Below are positions 45,311 through 52,706 of a DNA stretch of 64,000 bases, piece after piece. This DNA comes from Frateuria_A sp035943815. GTDB lineage: Bacteria; Pseudomonadota; Gammaproteobacteria; Xanthomonadales; Rhodanobacteraceae. A model generated the notes under the pieces. The model did not search any database. It saw nothing but the letters and a program-made list of their open reading frames with translations, and was not told the DNA's origin. The stretch covers positions 303,741 to 367,740 of the forward strand of contig NZ_DASZBU010000019.1 in the NCBI RefSeq assembly GCF_035943815.1, given 5' to 3'. A program made the translations under genes and the position numbers. Position 1 is the stretch's first letter, and every line of letters starts with the position of its first letter.

Positions 45311-46918
45311 GTGAAACGATCGCCCGCCCATCTTGCCCCGTTCCTCACCCTGCTGCTCGCCGCACCGGCGATGGCCGCACAACCGGCTTCACCGCTTGCC
45401 TGGGCCTCAATCGACCAGCTGCAGCAGCAGATGGGCGCCGGCACGCTGGACAGCCGCACGCTGGCGCGCCAGTTCCTCGATCGCATCGAGCAGATCGACC
45501 AGGCCGGCCCCACGCTGCGCGCCGTGATCCAGACCAATCCCGACGCGCTCACGCTCGCCGCCTCGCTGGACGCCGGCCGCTCCAAGGGCAAGCACGGGCC
45601 GTTGTACGGCATCCCGGTGCTGCTCAAGGACAACATCGATACCGGTGATCGCATGCTCACCACCGCCGGCTCGCTGGCGCTGGCCGATGCGCCGGCGCCG
45701 CGCGACGCGGGCCTGGTCGAGCGGCTGCGCAAGGCCGGCGCGCTGGTGCTGGGCAAGACCAACCTGAGCGAGTGGGCCAATTACCGCTCCAACCATGCCA
45801 GCAGCGGCTGGAGCGGGCGCGGCGGGCAGACCAGGAACCCCTACGTGCTCGACCGTAACCCCTGCGGATCGAGTGCAGGCTCCGGCGCGGCGGTGGCGGC
45901 GGGACTGGTGACGGTGGCGATCGGCACCGAGACCGACGGCTCGATCATCTGCCCGGCCGCGAGCAACGGCATCGTCGGTATCAAGCCCACGCTGGGCCTG
46001 GTCAGCCGCAGCGGCATCGTGCCGATCGCGCACAGCCAGGACACCGCCGGCCCGATGGCGCGCAGCGTCGCCGACGCGGCGGCACTGCTCAGCGTGATCG
46101 CCGGCAGCGACCCGCGCGACCCGGCCACAGCCGAAGCGGACAGGCATGCGACCGACTACACCCGCTTCCTCGATCCGAACGGCCTCAGGGGCAAGCGCAT
46201 CGGCGTCGTGCGCCAGCTGGCCGGCGCCGAACCCAACGCCGACCGCGTGCTGGAACGGGCCATCGCACTGATGAAGGCGCAGGGTGCGGTGATCGTCGAT
46301 CCGGTCACCGTGCCCCACCTGGCTGACCTGGGCGGCCCGGAACTAACCGTGTTGTCCTACGAGTTCAAGCACGACATCGACGCCTATCTCGCCACCCGGC
46401 CCAACTTGAAGGTGAAGTCGCTGGCCGACCTGATCGCCTTCGACAAGGCCCATGCGGCGCAGGAGATGACCTGGTTCGGCCAGGAGCTGTTCGAGGAGGC
46501 GCAGGCGCGCGGCCCGCTCACCGAGCAGAAGTACATCGACGCGCAGGCCAAGGCCAAGCGGTTCGCCGGCCCCGAGGGCATCGACGCGGCGCTGGCCAAG
46601 GACCACCTGGACGCATTGCTGGCCCCGTCGTGGGGGCCGGCGTTCGTCACCGATCTGGTGCTCGGCGACCACGTCGTCAGCGGCGACCCGACCGTGGGCG
46701 GCGCGTCGCAGCCGGCAGCGGTCGCGGGCTACCCGTCGATCACCGTCCCAGCCGGCTTTGCCCACGACCTGCCGGTGGGCATCGTGCTGTTCGGCGCCAA
46801 GTGGAGCGAGCCCAAGCTGATCTCGATCGCCTACGGCTTCGAACAGCATGCCAGGGCGTGGCAGGCGCCGCGCTTCCTCGACACCGTCGGCGGCAAACCG
46901 GTCGCGGCCTCGCCCTGA
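45311..46918 (+). CDS. Secreted amidase of the amidase-signature family (peptide-amidase-like)
   Basis: A 535-residue exported enzyme of the amidase-signature family; the layout is close to the C-terminal peptide amidase (Pam) of Stenotrophomonas. Signal peptide with cut after PAMAA; catalytic triad Lys106, cis-Ser187 (in NPCGSSAGSG) and nucleophile Ser211 (in GTETDGSIICPA). It would hydrolyse C-terminal amides or other amides in the periplasm. GGAGG lies six bases before the GTG at 45311, so I prefer that start to the in-frame ATG at 45284. Confidence 0.85.
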   Translation: MKRSPAHLAPFLTLLLAAPAMAAQPASPLAWASIDQLQQQMGAGTLDSRTLARQFLDRIEQIDQAGPTLRAVIQTNPDALTLAASLDAGRSKGKHGPLYGIPVLLKDNIDTGDRMLTTAGSLALADAPAPRDAGLVERLRKAGALVLGKTNLSEWANYRSNHASSGWSGRGGQTRNPYVLDRNPCGSSAGSGAAVAAGLVTVAIGTETDGSIICPAASNGIVGIKPTLGLVSRSGIVPIAHSQDTAGPMARSVADAAALLSVIAGSDPRDPATAEADRHATDYTRFLDPNGLRGKRIGVVRQLAGAEPNADRVLERAIALMKAQGAVIVDPVTVPHLADLGGPELTVLSYEFKHDIDAYLATRPNLKVKSLADLIAFDKAHAAQEMTWFGQELFEEAQARGPLTEQKYIDAQAKAKRFAGPEGIDAALAKDHLDALLAPSWGPAFVTDLVLGDHVVSGDPTVGGASQPAAVAGYPSITVPAGFAHDLPVGIVLFGAKWSEPKLISIAYGFEQHARAWQAPRFLDTVGGKPVAASP

Positions 46919-46922
46919 CCCC

Positions 46923-47135
46923 ATGCGCGAGCCGCGCCTGCTAAGCACGTTGACGTGTCCGCAGTGCGGGCACCGGTCGGTAGAAACCATGCCGACCGAT
47001 GCCTGCCTGTTCTTCCACGACTGCCCCGCCTGCGGCGCGCCGCTCAAGCCCCGACCCGGCGACTGCTGCGTGTTCTGCTCCTACGGCGACGTGCCCTGCC
47101 CACCGGTGCAGGCCGAGCGCGGGTGCTGCGGATAG
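46923..47135 (+). CDS. GDCCVxC zinc-ribbon protein
   Basis: A 70-residue Cys-rich protein with three CxxC-like pairs: CPQCG, CPACG, and the hallmark GDCCVFCSYGDVPCPP. It belongs to the GDCCVxC-type small-protein family, in some members of which a Cys is replaced by selenocysteine; here all positions are Cys codons. A metal-binding role is likely, and the partner is unknown. It starts five bases after the amidase stop. Confidence 0.8.
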   Translation: MREPRLLSTLTCPQCGHRSVETMPTDACLFFHDCPACGAPLKPRPGDCCVFCSYGDVPCPPVQAERGCCG

Positions 47136-47209
47136 GCCGCAGGTTGTGTGGACCCGCCCCGGGCCGGTGCAGTCCCAGATGTCTGCCCCAAGGACGAGGA
47201 TCGGCATGC

Positions 47210-47405
47210 ACGCCCTGAGGAACTTCCTCCCGCCTGCCATTACCTGGCGATGGGCGGCAACCGTGACGACAGCTACGACTCGCGCTACTTCGGCTTCGTG
47301 CCGCGCGAGGAGCTCGTCGGTCGCGCACGCTTCGTGGCACTGTCGCTCGATCCGGAACGGCATGGCCTTCTGCGCCACGATCGTTGGGGGCTGGCGTTGC
47401 GATGC
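47210..47405 (+). pseudogene. C-terminal remnant of signal peptidase I (lepB-like)
   Basis: In one plus-strand frame (47148-47546) residues 32-60 or so read YLAMGGNRDDSYDSRYFGFV and then PREELVGRARFVALS, matching the conserved C-terminal box of signal peptidase I (MGDNRDNSxDSRYWGFVP, LVGKA). The N-terminal half with the membrane anchor, catalytic Ser and Lys is missing, and the first Asp of the GDNRD box is Gly. The frame runs on antisense to the DAHP synthase 3' end. I read this as a gene fragment, not a functional protease. Confidence 0.65.
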
Positions 47406-47482
47406 GCCAGGCGTCGCCGTGACAGGGACTTGCCGTGCGCCATCTGCTGCCGCACCTGCGTGCCGTTCCAAAGCGCAAAGGA

Positions 47483-48856
47483 TCAGGCGGCCGATGCCGT
47501 AGACTTGCGCACGATCAGCATCGCCAGTTCCAGCGACTGCTCGTAGTTGAGCCGCGGATCGACCATGGACTTGTAGGCGCGCTTCAGGTCCACCTCGGAC
47601 AGGTCGCGGGCCCCGCCCATGCACTCGGTGACATCCTCGCCGGTCAGCTCCAGGTGCACGCCGCCCAGGCGCGTACCCGCCGCTGCATGGATGTCGAAGG
47701 CCTGGTCCAGCTCGCCCCGGATGTTGTCAAAGCGCCGGGTCTTGTAGCCGTTGGAGGTGCTTTCGGTGTTGCCGTGCATCGGATCGGCCACCCACAGCAC
47801 GCGCCGCCCCTCGCGTCGGACCGCATTGAGCAGCGGCGGCAACGCACGGGCGATGTCGCCATGGCCCATGCGATGGATCAGGGTCAGCCGGCCCGGTTCG
47901 TCCTGTGGGTTGAGCGCATCGATCAGTGGCAGCAGTCGCTCGGGGGTGACCGACGGCCCGACTTTCACTGCGATCGGATTGCGGATGCCGCGGAAATACT
48001 CCACGTGCGCACCATCCAGCGCCGCCGTGCGCATGCCGATCCAGGGGAAATGCGTGGACAGGTTGAACCAGCCGGGATTGCGCGGCACCTGCCGGGTGAG
48101 CGCCTCCTCGTAGTGCAACAGCAGCGCTTCGTGCGAGGTGAAGAAGTCCACCCGCGAGAAGCTGGCGATCGGGCCGGCCAGGGTTTCCATGAAGCGCAGC
48201 GAGTCGCCGATGGCGGCGACCATGCGGCGGTATTCGGCGGCCAGCGGCGAATGTTCGACCCAGGCCAGGTCCCAGTATTCGGGATGGTGCAGGTCGGCGA
48301 AGCCACCGTCGATCAGTGCGCGCACGAAATTCATCGTCAGCGCCGAATGCGCGTGCGCCTGGATCAGCCGCTGCGGGTCGGCGCGCCGCGCCTCGGCGGT
48401 GAACGCCGGGTCGTTCACCACGTCGCCGCGGAAGCTCGGCAGCGTCACGTCGCCGCGCGTCTCGGTATCGGCCGAGCGGGGCTTGGCGTACTGCCCCGCA
48501 AACCGCCCCACGCGCAGCACCGGCCGCTTGAGCCCATGCACCAGCACCAGGCTCATCTGCAGCAGCACCTTCAGCCGGTTGGAAATGACCGGGCTGGTGC
48601 AATCGGCAAAGCTTTCCGCGCAGTCACCACCCTGCAGCAGGAAGCGCTGGCCGTCCTGCGCCTCGGCCAGGGCCTGCTTGAGCGCGAGCACCTCCCAGGA
48701 AGTGACCAACGGCGGCAGCGCGGCAAGCCGGGCGGTGGCCCGGGCCAGTTCGGCGGCATCCTCGTAATGCGGTTGCTGCAGCGCCACGCGCTGCTGCCAG
48801 GAGGCAGGCGTCCAGGAAACGGGCGAGCCGGCCACGGGAATCGGGCGATCGTTCAC
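47483..48856 (-). CDS. Class II 3-deoxy-7-phosphoheptulonate (DAHP) synthase
   Basis: First enzyme of the aromatic pathway, of the plant-like class II type. 457 residues. Marks: LQGGDCAESFADCTS, VGRFAGQYAKPRS, HEALLLHYEEALTR, IGMRTAALDGAHVEYFRGI and the late DPMHGNT metal-site motif. It feeds aroB and aroK at 19086-20734. I chose the GTG at 48856, preceded by GAGGA; a TTG at 48871 would add five residues. It follows dsbB by a few bases. Confidence 0.93.
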   Translation of the reverse strand: MNDRPIPVAGSPVSWTPASWQQRVALQQPHYEDAAELARATARLAALPPLVTSWEVLALKQALAEAQDGQRFLLQGGDCAESFADCTSPVISNRLKVLLQMSLVLVHGLKRPVLRVGRFAGQYAKPRSADTETRGDVTLPSFRGDVVNDPAFTAEARRADPQRLIQAHAHSALTMNFVRALIDGGFADLHHPEYWDLAWVEHSPLAAEYRRMVAAIGDSLRFMETLAGPIASFSRVDFFTSHEALLLHYEEALTRQVPRNPGWFNLSTHFPWIGMRTAALDGAHVEYFRGIRNPIAVKVGPSVTPERLLPLIDALNPQDEPGRLTLIHRMGHGDIARALPPLLNAVRREGRRVLWVADPMHGNTESTSNGYKTRRFDNIRGELDQAFDIHAAAGTRLGGVHLELTGEDVTECMGGARDLSEVDLKRAYKSMVDPRLNYEQSLELAMLIVRKSTASAA

Positions 48857-48871
48857 GGTCGATCCTCGCAA

Positions 48872-49372
48872 TCAGGCGGTACGGCGGCGCAGCGCCGCCG
48901 CCAGCGAAAGCACCGCCAGCACTACGAACCACAGGAGGGTCCAGGCAGGCATCGGCAGGCCGAGCACGGGTTCGACCTTGGCGCACTCGCCCGAGCCGGT
49001 GAACACCATGCGCAACACCTGCGCGAACGGGAAGGCGTCGAACATGTAGTCGAGCGGCGGCCCGCACGAGGGCACCTGGTCGGCCGGCAGCGACTGGATC
49101 CACAGATGCCGCCCGGCCGCCGCCATGCCCCACAGCGCGCCCAGCCATACCCCACCGGCATAGACCCAGCGCAGGCCGCGGCGGGGCGCGTGCAGCGCGC
49201 CGACGAGGAAGAACACCGCCATCACCAGGAAACCGATGCGCTGGAAGATGCACAGCGGACACGGGGTCAGCCCCCACGCATACTCGGTATACAGCGCAAA
49301 GCCGAGCAGGGCCACGCAAATCAGGAAGCCCAGGAGGAAGCTGACGCGGTAGGACCAGTGCAGAGGATTCAT
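48872..49372 (-). CDS. dsbB: DsbB, disulfide-bond oxidoreductase
   Basis: A 166-residue inner-membrane protein that reoxidises DsbA and passes electrons to quinone. Four membrane helices; the first redox pair is CPLC (Cys38-Cys41) and the second is Cys103 and Cys130 in a periplasmic loop, both intact. It lies immediately upstream of the DAHP synthase gene and is probably cotranscribed with it. Confidence 0.94.
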   Translation of the reverse strand: MNPLHWSYRVSFLLGFLICVALLGFALYTEYAWGLTPCPLCIFQRIGFLVMAVFFLVGALHAPRRGLRWVYAGGVWLGALWGMAAAGRHLWIQSLPADQVPSCGPPLDYMFDAFPFAQVLRMVFTGSGECAKVEPVLGLPMPAWTLLWFVVLAVLSLAAALRRRTA

Positions 49373-49447
49373 GGCGGCATGTTGCGTTGCGGAAAGTCGA
49401 CATTACCCGCTTGCTTGCCCGCTGTCAGCAAGCATCGCCGGAACACG

Positions 49448-49478
49448 AAAAACCCCGGCAGGTCGCCCGGCCGGGGTT
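49448..49478 (-). terminator. Intrinsic terminator of the ribosomal protein operon (after rplQ)
   Basis: On the minus strand a nine-base-pair GC stem (49478-49470 with 49459-49451) closes a ten-base loop and runs into T5. It is 38 bases after the rplQ stop. Confidence 0.85.
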
Positions 49479-49515
49479 GGTCGTTTGGACGTCTGGACGC
49501 CCGTACGCGCGAGGC

Positions 49516-49902
49516 TTACTCGGCCTCTGCAGCAGCGGCTGTCTGCGGGCGGTCGACCAGCTCGACGTAGGCCATCGGCGCATTGTCGCCGGCGCGAAAG
49601 CCGCACTTGAGGATGCGCAGATAACCGCCGGGGCGCTGCTGGTAGCGCGGGCCCAGCTCGACGAACAGCTTGCCGACCGCTTCCTTGTCGCGCAGGCGCG
49701 CAAAGGCGAGGCGGCGGTTGGCGACGCCGTCGACCTTGGCCAGCGTGATCAGCGGCTCGGCGACGCGGCGCAGTTCCTTGGCCTTGGGCAGGGTGGTGCG
49801 GATCAGCTCGTGCTTGATCAGCGAGGCGGCCATGTTCTTGAACATCGCTTCGCGGTGCGAGCTGGTGCGGTTGAGCTTGCGGCCCGATTTCTGGTGGCGC
49901 AT
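49516..49902 (-). CDS. rplQ: 50S ribosomal protein L17
   Basis: 128 residues. MRHQKSGRKLNRTSSHREAM is the near-invariant L17 start, and the acidic tail ends in AAAAEAE. Last gene of the alpha segment. It is separated from rpoA by an unusually long 264-base spacer full of inverted repeats, so it may be made at a different level from rpoA. Confidence 0.96.
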   Translation of the reverse strand: MRHQKSGRKLNRTSSHREAMFKNMAASLIKHELIRTTLPKAKELRRVAEPLITLAKVDGVANRRLAFARLRDKEAVGKLFVELGPRYQQRPGGYLRILKCGFRAGDNAPMAYVELVDRPQTAAAAEAE

Positions 49903-49930
49903 GGGAAGAACTCTCTCTGTCTGTTGTTAT

Positions 49931-50161
49931 GAAAAGCCGGCAGTCATGTCCGGCTTTCCGCGGTTACCCGCTATTCCGGGCCCTTTCACAACAGGCCCTC
50001 GTGAGAAGTGCGGCCATCTTTGGCCGTCTATTGCTCTGGCAGTCCAGAGGACCGCTGGGCCAGCGAGGCCCATCACCGGGCAGCCAAGAGGGCTGCTCCA
50101 AAAGGCGTCTGACGATTCCGCCAGCCTGAAACTTCGGCGGCGATCCTTCGATCGCCGCCGC
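49931..50161. repeat. Inverted-repeat cluster in the rpoA-rplQ spacer
   Basis: Between rpoA and rplQ lie an 11-base-pair hairpin directly after the rpoA stop (50135-50145 with 50150-50160), a REP-like palindrome (50001-50026), and an eight-base-pair hairpin near the rplQ start (AAAGCCGG at 49933-49940, CCGGCTTT at 49950-49957). None has a clear U-run on the minus strand. No gene is seen in the spacer. Confidence 0.6.
50001..50026. repeat. REP-like palindrome, copy 1
   Basis: GTGAGAAGTG followed by CGGCCA-TCTT-TGGCCG. The same head (GTGAGNAGTGCG) and stem size recur at 55676-55702. Confidence 0.6.
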
Positions 50162-50166
50162 AAACA

Positions 50167-51165
50167 TCAACCCAACTGCATGCCGTGCGACAGGCCCGGC
50201 GGCGGCCAGTTCTCGAGCTTCATGCCGAGGGCAAGGCCGCGCGAGCCCAGTACGTCCTTGATCTCGGTGAGCGACTTCTTGCCCAGGTTCGGGGTCTTGA
50301 GCAGCTCGACCTCGGTCTTCTGCACCAGGTCGCCGATGTAGTAGATGCTCTCGGCCTTGAGGCAGTTGGCCGAACGCACGGTCAGCTCCAGGTCGTCGAT
50401 CGGGCGCAGCAGCAGCGGATCGAAACCGCCCTTCTCCGCCTTGTCCGACGCGCTCTCGCGGCGCGAGAAGTCGCCGAACACCGACAGCTGGTCGTTGAGG
50501 ATCTCGGCGGCCTTGCGGACCGCGTCCTCGGCACCGATGGTGCCATTCGTTTCGATGTCCAGAACCAGCTTGTCGAGGTTCGTGCGCTGCTCGACGCGGG
50601 CCGCATCGACCTCGTAGGCCACGCGCAGCACCGGCGCGAAGGATGCATCGAGTTGCAGACGGCCGATCGGTCGCGCTTCGTCGTCCGGATGCTGGCGCGC
50701 GCTTGCCGGCTGGTAGCCGACGCCGCGACGCACCTTCAGGCGCATGTTGAGAGCGATGTCCTTGGTCAGGTGGCAGATCACGTGCTCGGGGTTGATGATT
50801 TCCACCGAGTGGTCGACGACGATGTCGCCGGCCGTGACCACGCCCCTGCCCTTCTTGGACAGGGTCAGGGTGACCTCGTCGCCCGAATGCTGACGAATCG
50901 CCACGTCCTTGAGGTTGAGCAGGACTTCGATCACGTCCTCCTGCAGGCCCTCGAGCGTGGTGTACTCGTGCAGCACGCCATCGATTTCCACCTCGATGAT
51001 GGCGCTGCCGGGAATCGAGGAGAGCAGCACGCGGCGCAGCGCGTTGCCCAGGGTGTGGCCGAAACCACGCTCGAGCGGCTCCACCACCACCTTGGCGCGG
51101 TTGGCTCCGAGCTGCTCGACGCTGAGGCCACGAGGCCGCAGCACACTAGTTGACGAAACTGCCAT
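50167..51165 (-). CDS. rpoA: RNA polymerase alpha subunit
   Basis: 332 residues, the normal length. The N-terminal dimerisation domain has ERGFGHTLGNALRRVLLSSI, and the C-terminal domain (about 245-332) has NCLKAESIYYIGDLVQKTE and LKTPNLGKKSLTEIK, the DNA- and regulator-contacting parts. Fourth gene of the rpsM-rpsK-rpsD-rpoA-rplQ segment, 15 bases after rpsD. Confidence 0.97.
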   Translation of the reverse strand: MAVSSTSVLRPRGLSVEQLGANRAKVVVEPLERGFGHTLGNALRRVLLSSIPGSAIIEVEIDGVLHEYTTLEGLQEDVIEVLLNLKDVAIRQHSGDEVTLTLSKKGRGVVTAGDIVVDHSVEIINPEHVICHLTKDIALNMRLKVRRGVGYQPASARQHPDDEARPIGRLQLDASFAPVLRVAYEVDAARVEQRTNLDKLVLDIETNGTIGAEDAVRKAAEILNDQLSVFGDFSRRESASDKAEKGGFDPLLLRPIDDLELTVRSANCLKAESIYYIGDLVQKTEVELLKTPNLGKKSLTEIKDVLGSRGLALGMKLENWPPPGLSHGMQLG

Positions 51166-51180
51166 GCAGGGCTCCGGTAA

Positions 51181-51807
51181 TTACTTCGAATACAGCTCGA
51201 CGATCAGGGCTTCGTTGATGTCCGAGGGCAGATCGCCGCGATCGGGCATCGACTTGAAAGTACCGGCGAACTTCTTCGCATCCACTTCCAGCCAGATCGG
51301 ACGCAGGTCCATGGTGTCGAACACGGTCGCCGCTTCCTGCACGCGCAGCTGGGTGCGCGCGCGCTCGGTCAGCGCGACCTCGTCGCCCGGCTTGACCTGG
51401 AACGAGGGGATGTTGACCTTCTTGCCGTTGACCAGCACCGCCTTGTGGCTCACCAACTGGCGGGCCTGGGCGCGGGTGACCGCGAAACCCATGCGGTAGA
51501 CGACGTTGTCCAGGCGGCTCTCGAGCAGGCGCAGCAGGTTCTCGCCGGTGTTGCCCTTGAGGGTCGACGCCTTGGCGTAGTAGTTGCTGAACTGCCGCTC
51601 GAGCACGCCGTAGATGCGCTTGACCTTCTGCTTCTCGCGCAGCTGGACGGCGTAGTCGGACATGCGCATGCGCTTGTTGGCGCCATGCTGGCCGGGCTTG
51701 TTCTCCAGCTTGCACTTGGAGTCCAGCGCACGGGCCGGGCTCTTCAGGCTGAGATCCGCACCCTCGCGGCGGGCGAGCTTGCAGGTAGCTCCACGATAAC
51801 GGGCCAT
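51181..51807 (-). CDS. rpsD: 30S ribosomal protein S4
   Basis: 208 residues. Starts MARYRGATCKLARREG and contains the S4 RNA-binding core RLDNVVYRMGFAVTRAQARQLVSHKAVLVNGK. In E. coli S4 is the translational repressor of this operon; whether that holds here is inference. It stands between rpsK and rpoA. Confidence 0.97.
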   Translation of the reverse strand: MARYRGATCKLARREGADLSLKSPARALDSKCKLENKPGQHGANKRMRMSDYAVQLREKQKVKRIYGVLERQFSNYYAKASTLKGNTGENLLRLLESRLDNVVYRMGFAVTRAQARQLVSHKAVLVNGKKVNIPSFQVKPGDEVALTERARTQLRVQEAATVFDTMDLRPIWLEVDAKKFAGTFKSMPDRGDLPSDINEALIVELYSK

Positions 51808-51818
51808 GGGGTTACTCC

Positions 51819-52205
51819 TTAGACTCGACGCTTCTTGGGGGGACGGCAGCCGTTATGCGGAATCGGCGTGACGTCGATGATGTTCAGGACCTTGTAGCCC
51901 AGCGCGTTCAGCGAACGCACGGCCGACTCGCGGCCCGGGCCGGGGCCCTTGATACGCACTTCCACGGTCTTCACGCCGTAGTCGCCGGCCGCGCGGCCAG
52001 CCTTCTCGGCAGCGACCTGGGCAGCGAACGGGGTGGACTTGCGCGAACCGCGGAAACCCGCGCCGCCGGCAGTCGCCCACGACAGCGCATTGCCCTGGCG
52101 GTCGGTGATGGTGACGATGGTGTTGTTGAAGGAGGCCTGCACGTGGGCCACGGCATCCGTGACAACGCGCTTGATCTTCTTCTTGGTCTTGACAGGCTTG
52201 GCCAT
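51819..52205 (-). CDS. rpsK: 30S ribosomal protein S11
   Basis: 128 residues. Marks: VTDAVAHVQASFNNTIVTITD in the core and the terminal HNGCRPPKKRRV. The Lys-rich N-terminal tail MAKPVKTKKKIKR is family-typical. It forms the platform of the small subunit together with S18 and S6. Confidence 0.97.
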   Translation of the reverse strand: MAKPVKTKKKIKRVVTDAVAHVQASFNNTIVTITDRQGNALSWATAGGAGFRGSRKSTPFAAQVAAEKAGRAAGDYGVKTVEVRIKGPGPGRESAVRSLNALGYKVLNIIDVTPIPHNGCRPPKKRRV

Positions 52206-52217
52206 AATTGGTGTCCG

Positions 52218-52574
52218 TTACTTCTTGATCGCGCGACGCGGGCCCTTGCGGGTGCGCGCATTGGTACGCGTGCGCTGACCGCGCACCGGCAGGCCACGAC
52301 GGTGGCGCAGGCCGCGATAGCAACCCAGGTCCATCAGGCGCTTGATGGCGATACCCACCTCGCGGCGGAGGTCGCCCTCGACGACGTACTTGCCGATTTC
52401 GTGGCGAAGCTTCTCCACCTCGCCCTCGCTGAGGGACTTGATCGGCGTGGTCGGAACCACTCCGGCATCCGCGCAGACCTTCTTGGCCCGGCTGCGGCCG
52501 ATGCCGTAGATGCTCTGCAGGCCAACCCAGACATGCTTCTGGACCGGCAAATTGACACCCGCGATGCGCGCCAT
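52218..52574 (-). CDS. rpsM: 30S ribosomal protein S13
   Basis: 118 residues. MARIAGVNLPVQKHVWVGLQSIYGIG at the start and RGLPVRGQRTRTNARTRKG at the C-terminus are diagnostic; S13 bridges the subunit heads. First gene of the alpha segment. The rpmJ gene that stands between secY and rpsM in many bacteria is missing. Confidence 0.97.
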   Translation of the reverse strand: MARIAGVNLPVQKHVWVGLQSIYGIGRSRAKKVCADAGVVPTTPIKSLSEGEVEKLRHEIGKYVVEGDLRREVGIAIKRLMDLGCYRGLRHRRGLPVRGQRTRTNARTRKGPRRAIKK

Positions 52575-52616
52575 GATGTACTTTCTCCGATGCGTTTCTT
52601 GCGCGGTAAACGCGCA

Positions 52617-52622
52617 ATTTTA
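52617..52622 (-). promoter_or_regulatory. Possible -10 element for the rpsM segment
   Basis: TAAAAT on the minus strand, 43 bases before the rpsM ATG, followed directly by a short hairpin (GCGCG-TTTAC-CGCGC, 52615-52601). The -35 is weak (TTTCCT with a 17-base spacer), so this is only suggestive. Confidence 0.3.
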
Positions 52623-52706
52623 ACCTGAATTACCCGAACAGGAAAGCCCTGCGGCGCCATGCCGCCCGCCTTCCAACGTGACCAACCCCTTTCGCCCCAG
52701 CAGCCA

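Noticed and set aside
46923..47135. Selenocysteine in the GDCCVxC protein
   Set aside because: All hallmark positions are normal Cys codons and there is no in-frame TGA before the stop, so this member is not a selenoprotein.
47435..49570. Open frame of 711 codons antisense to DAHP synthase and dsbB
   Set aside because: It spans two certain genes and has the His/Arg/Gly composition of a shadow frame.
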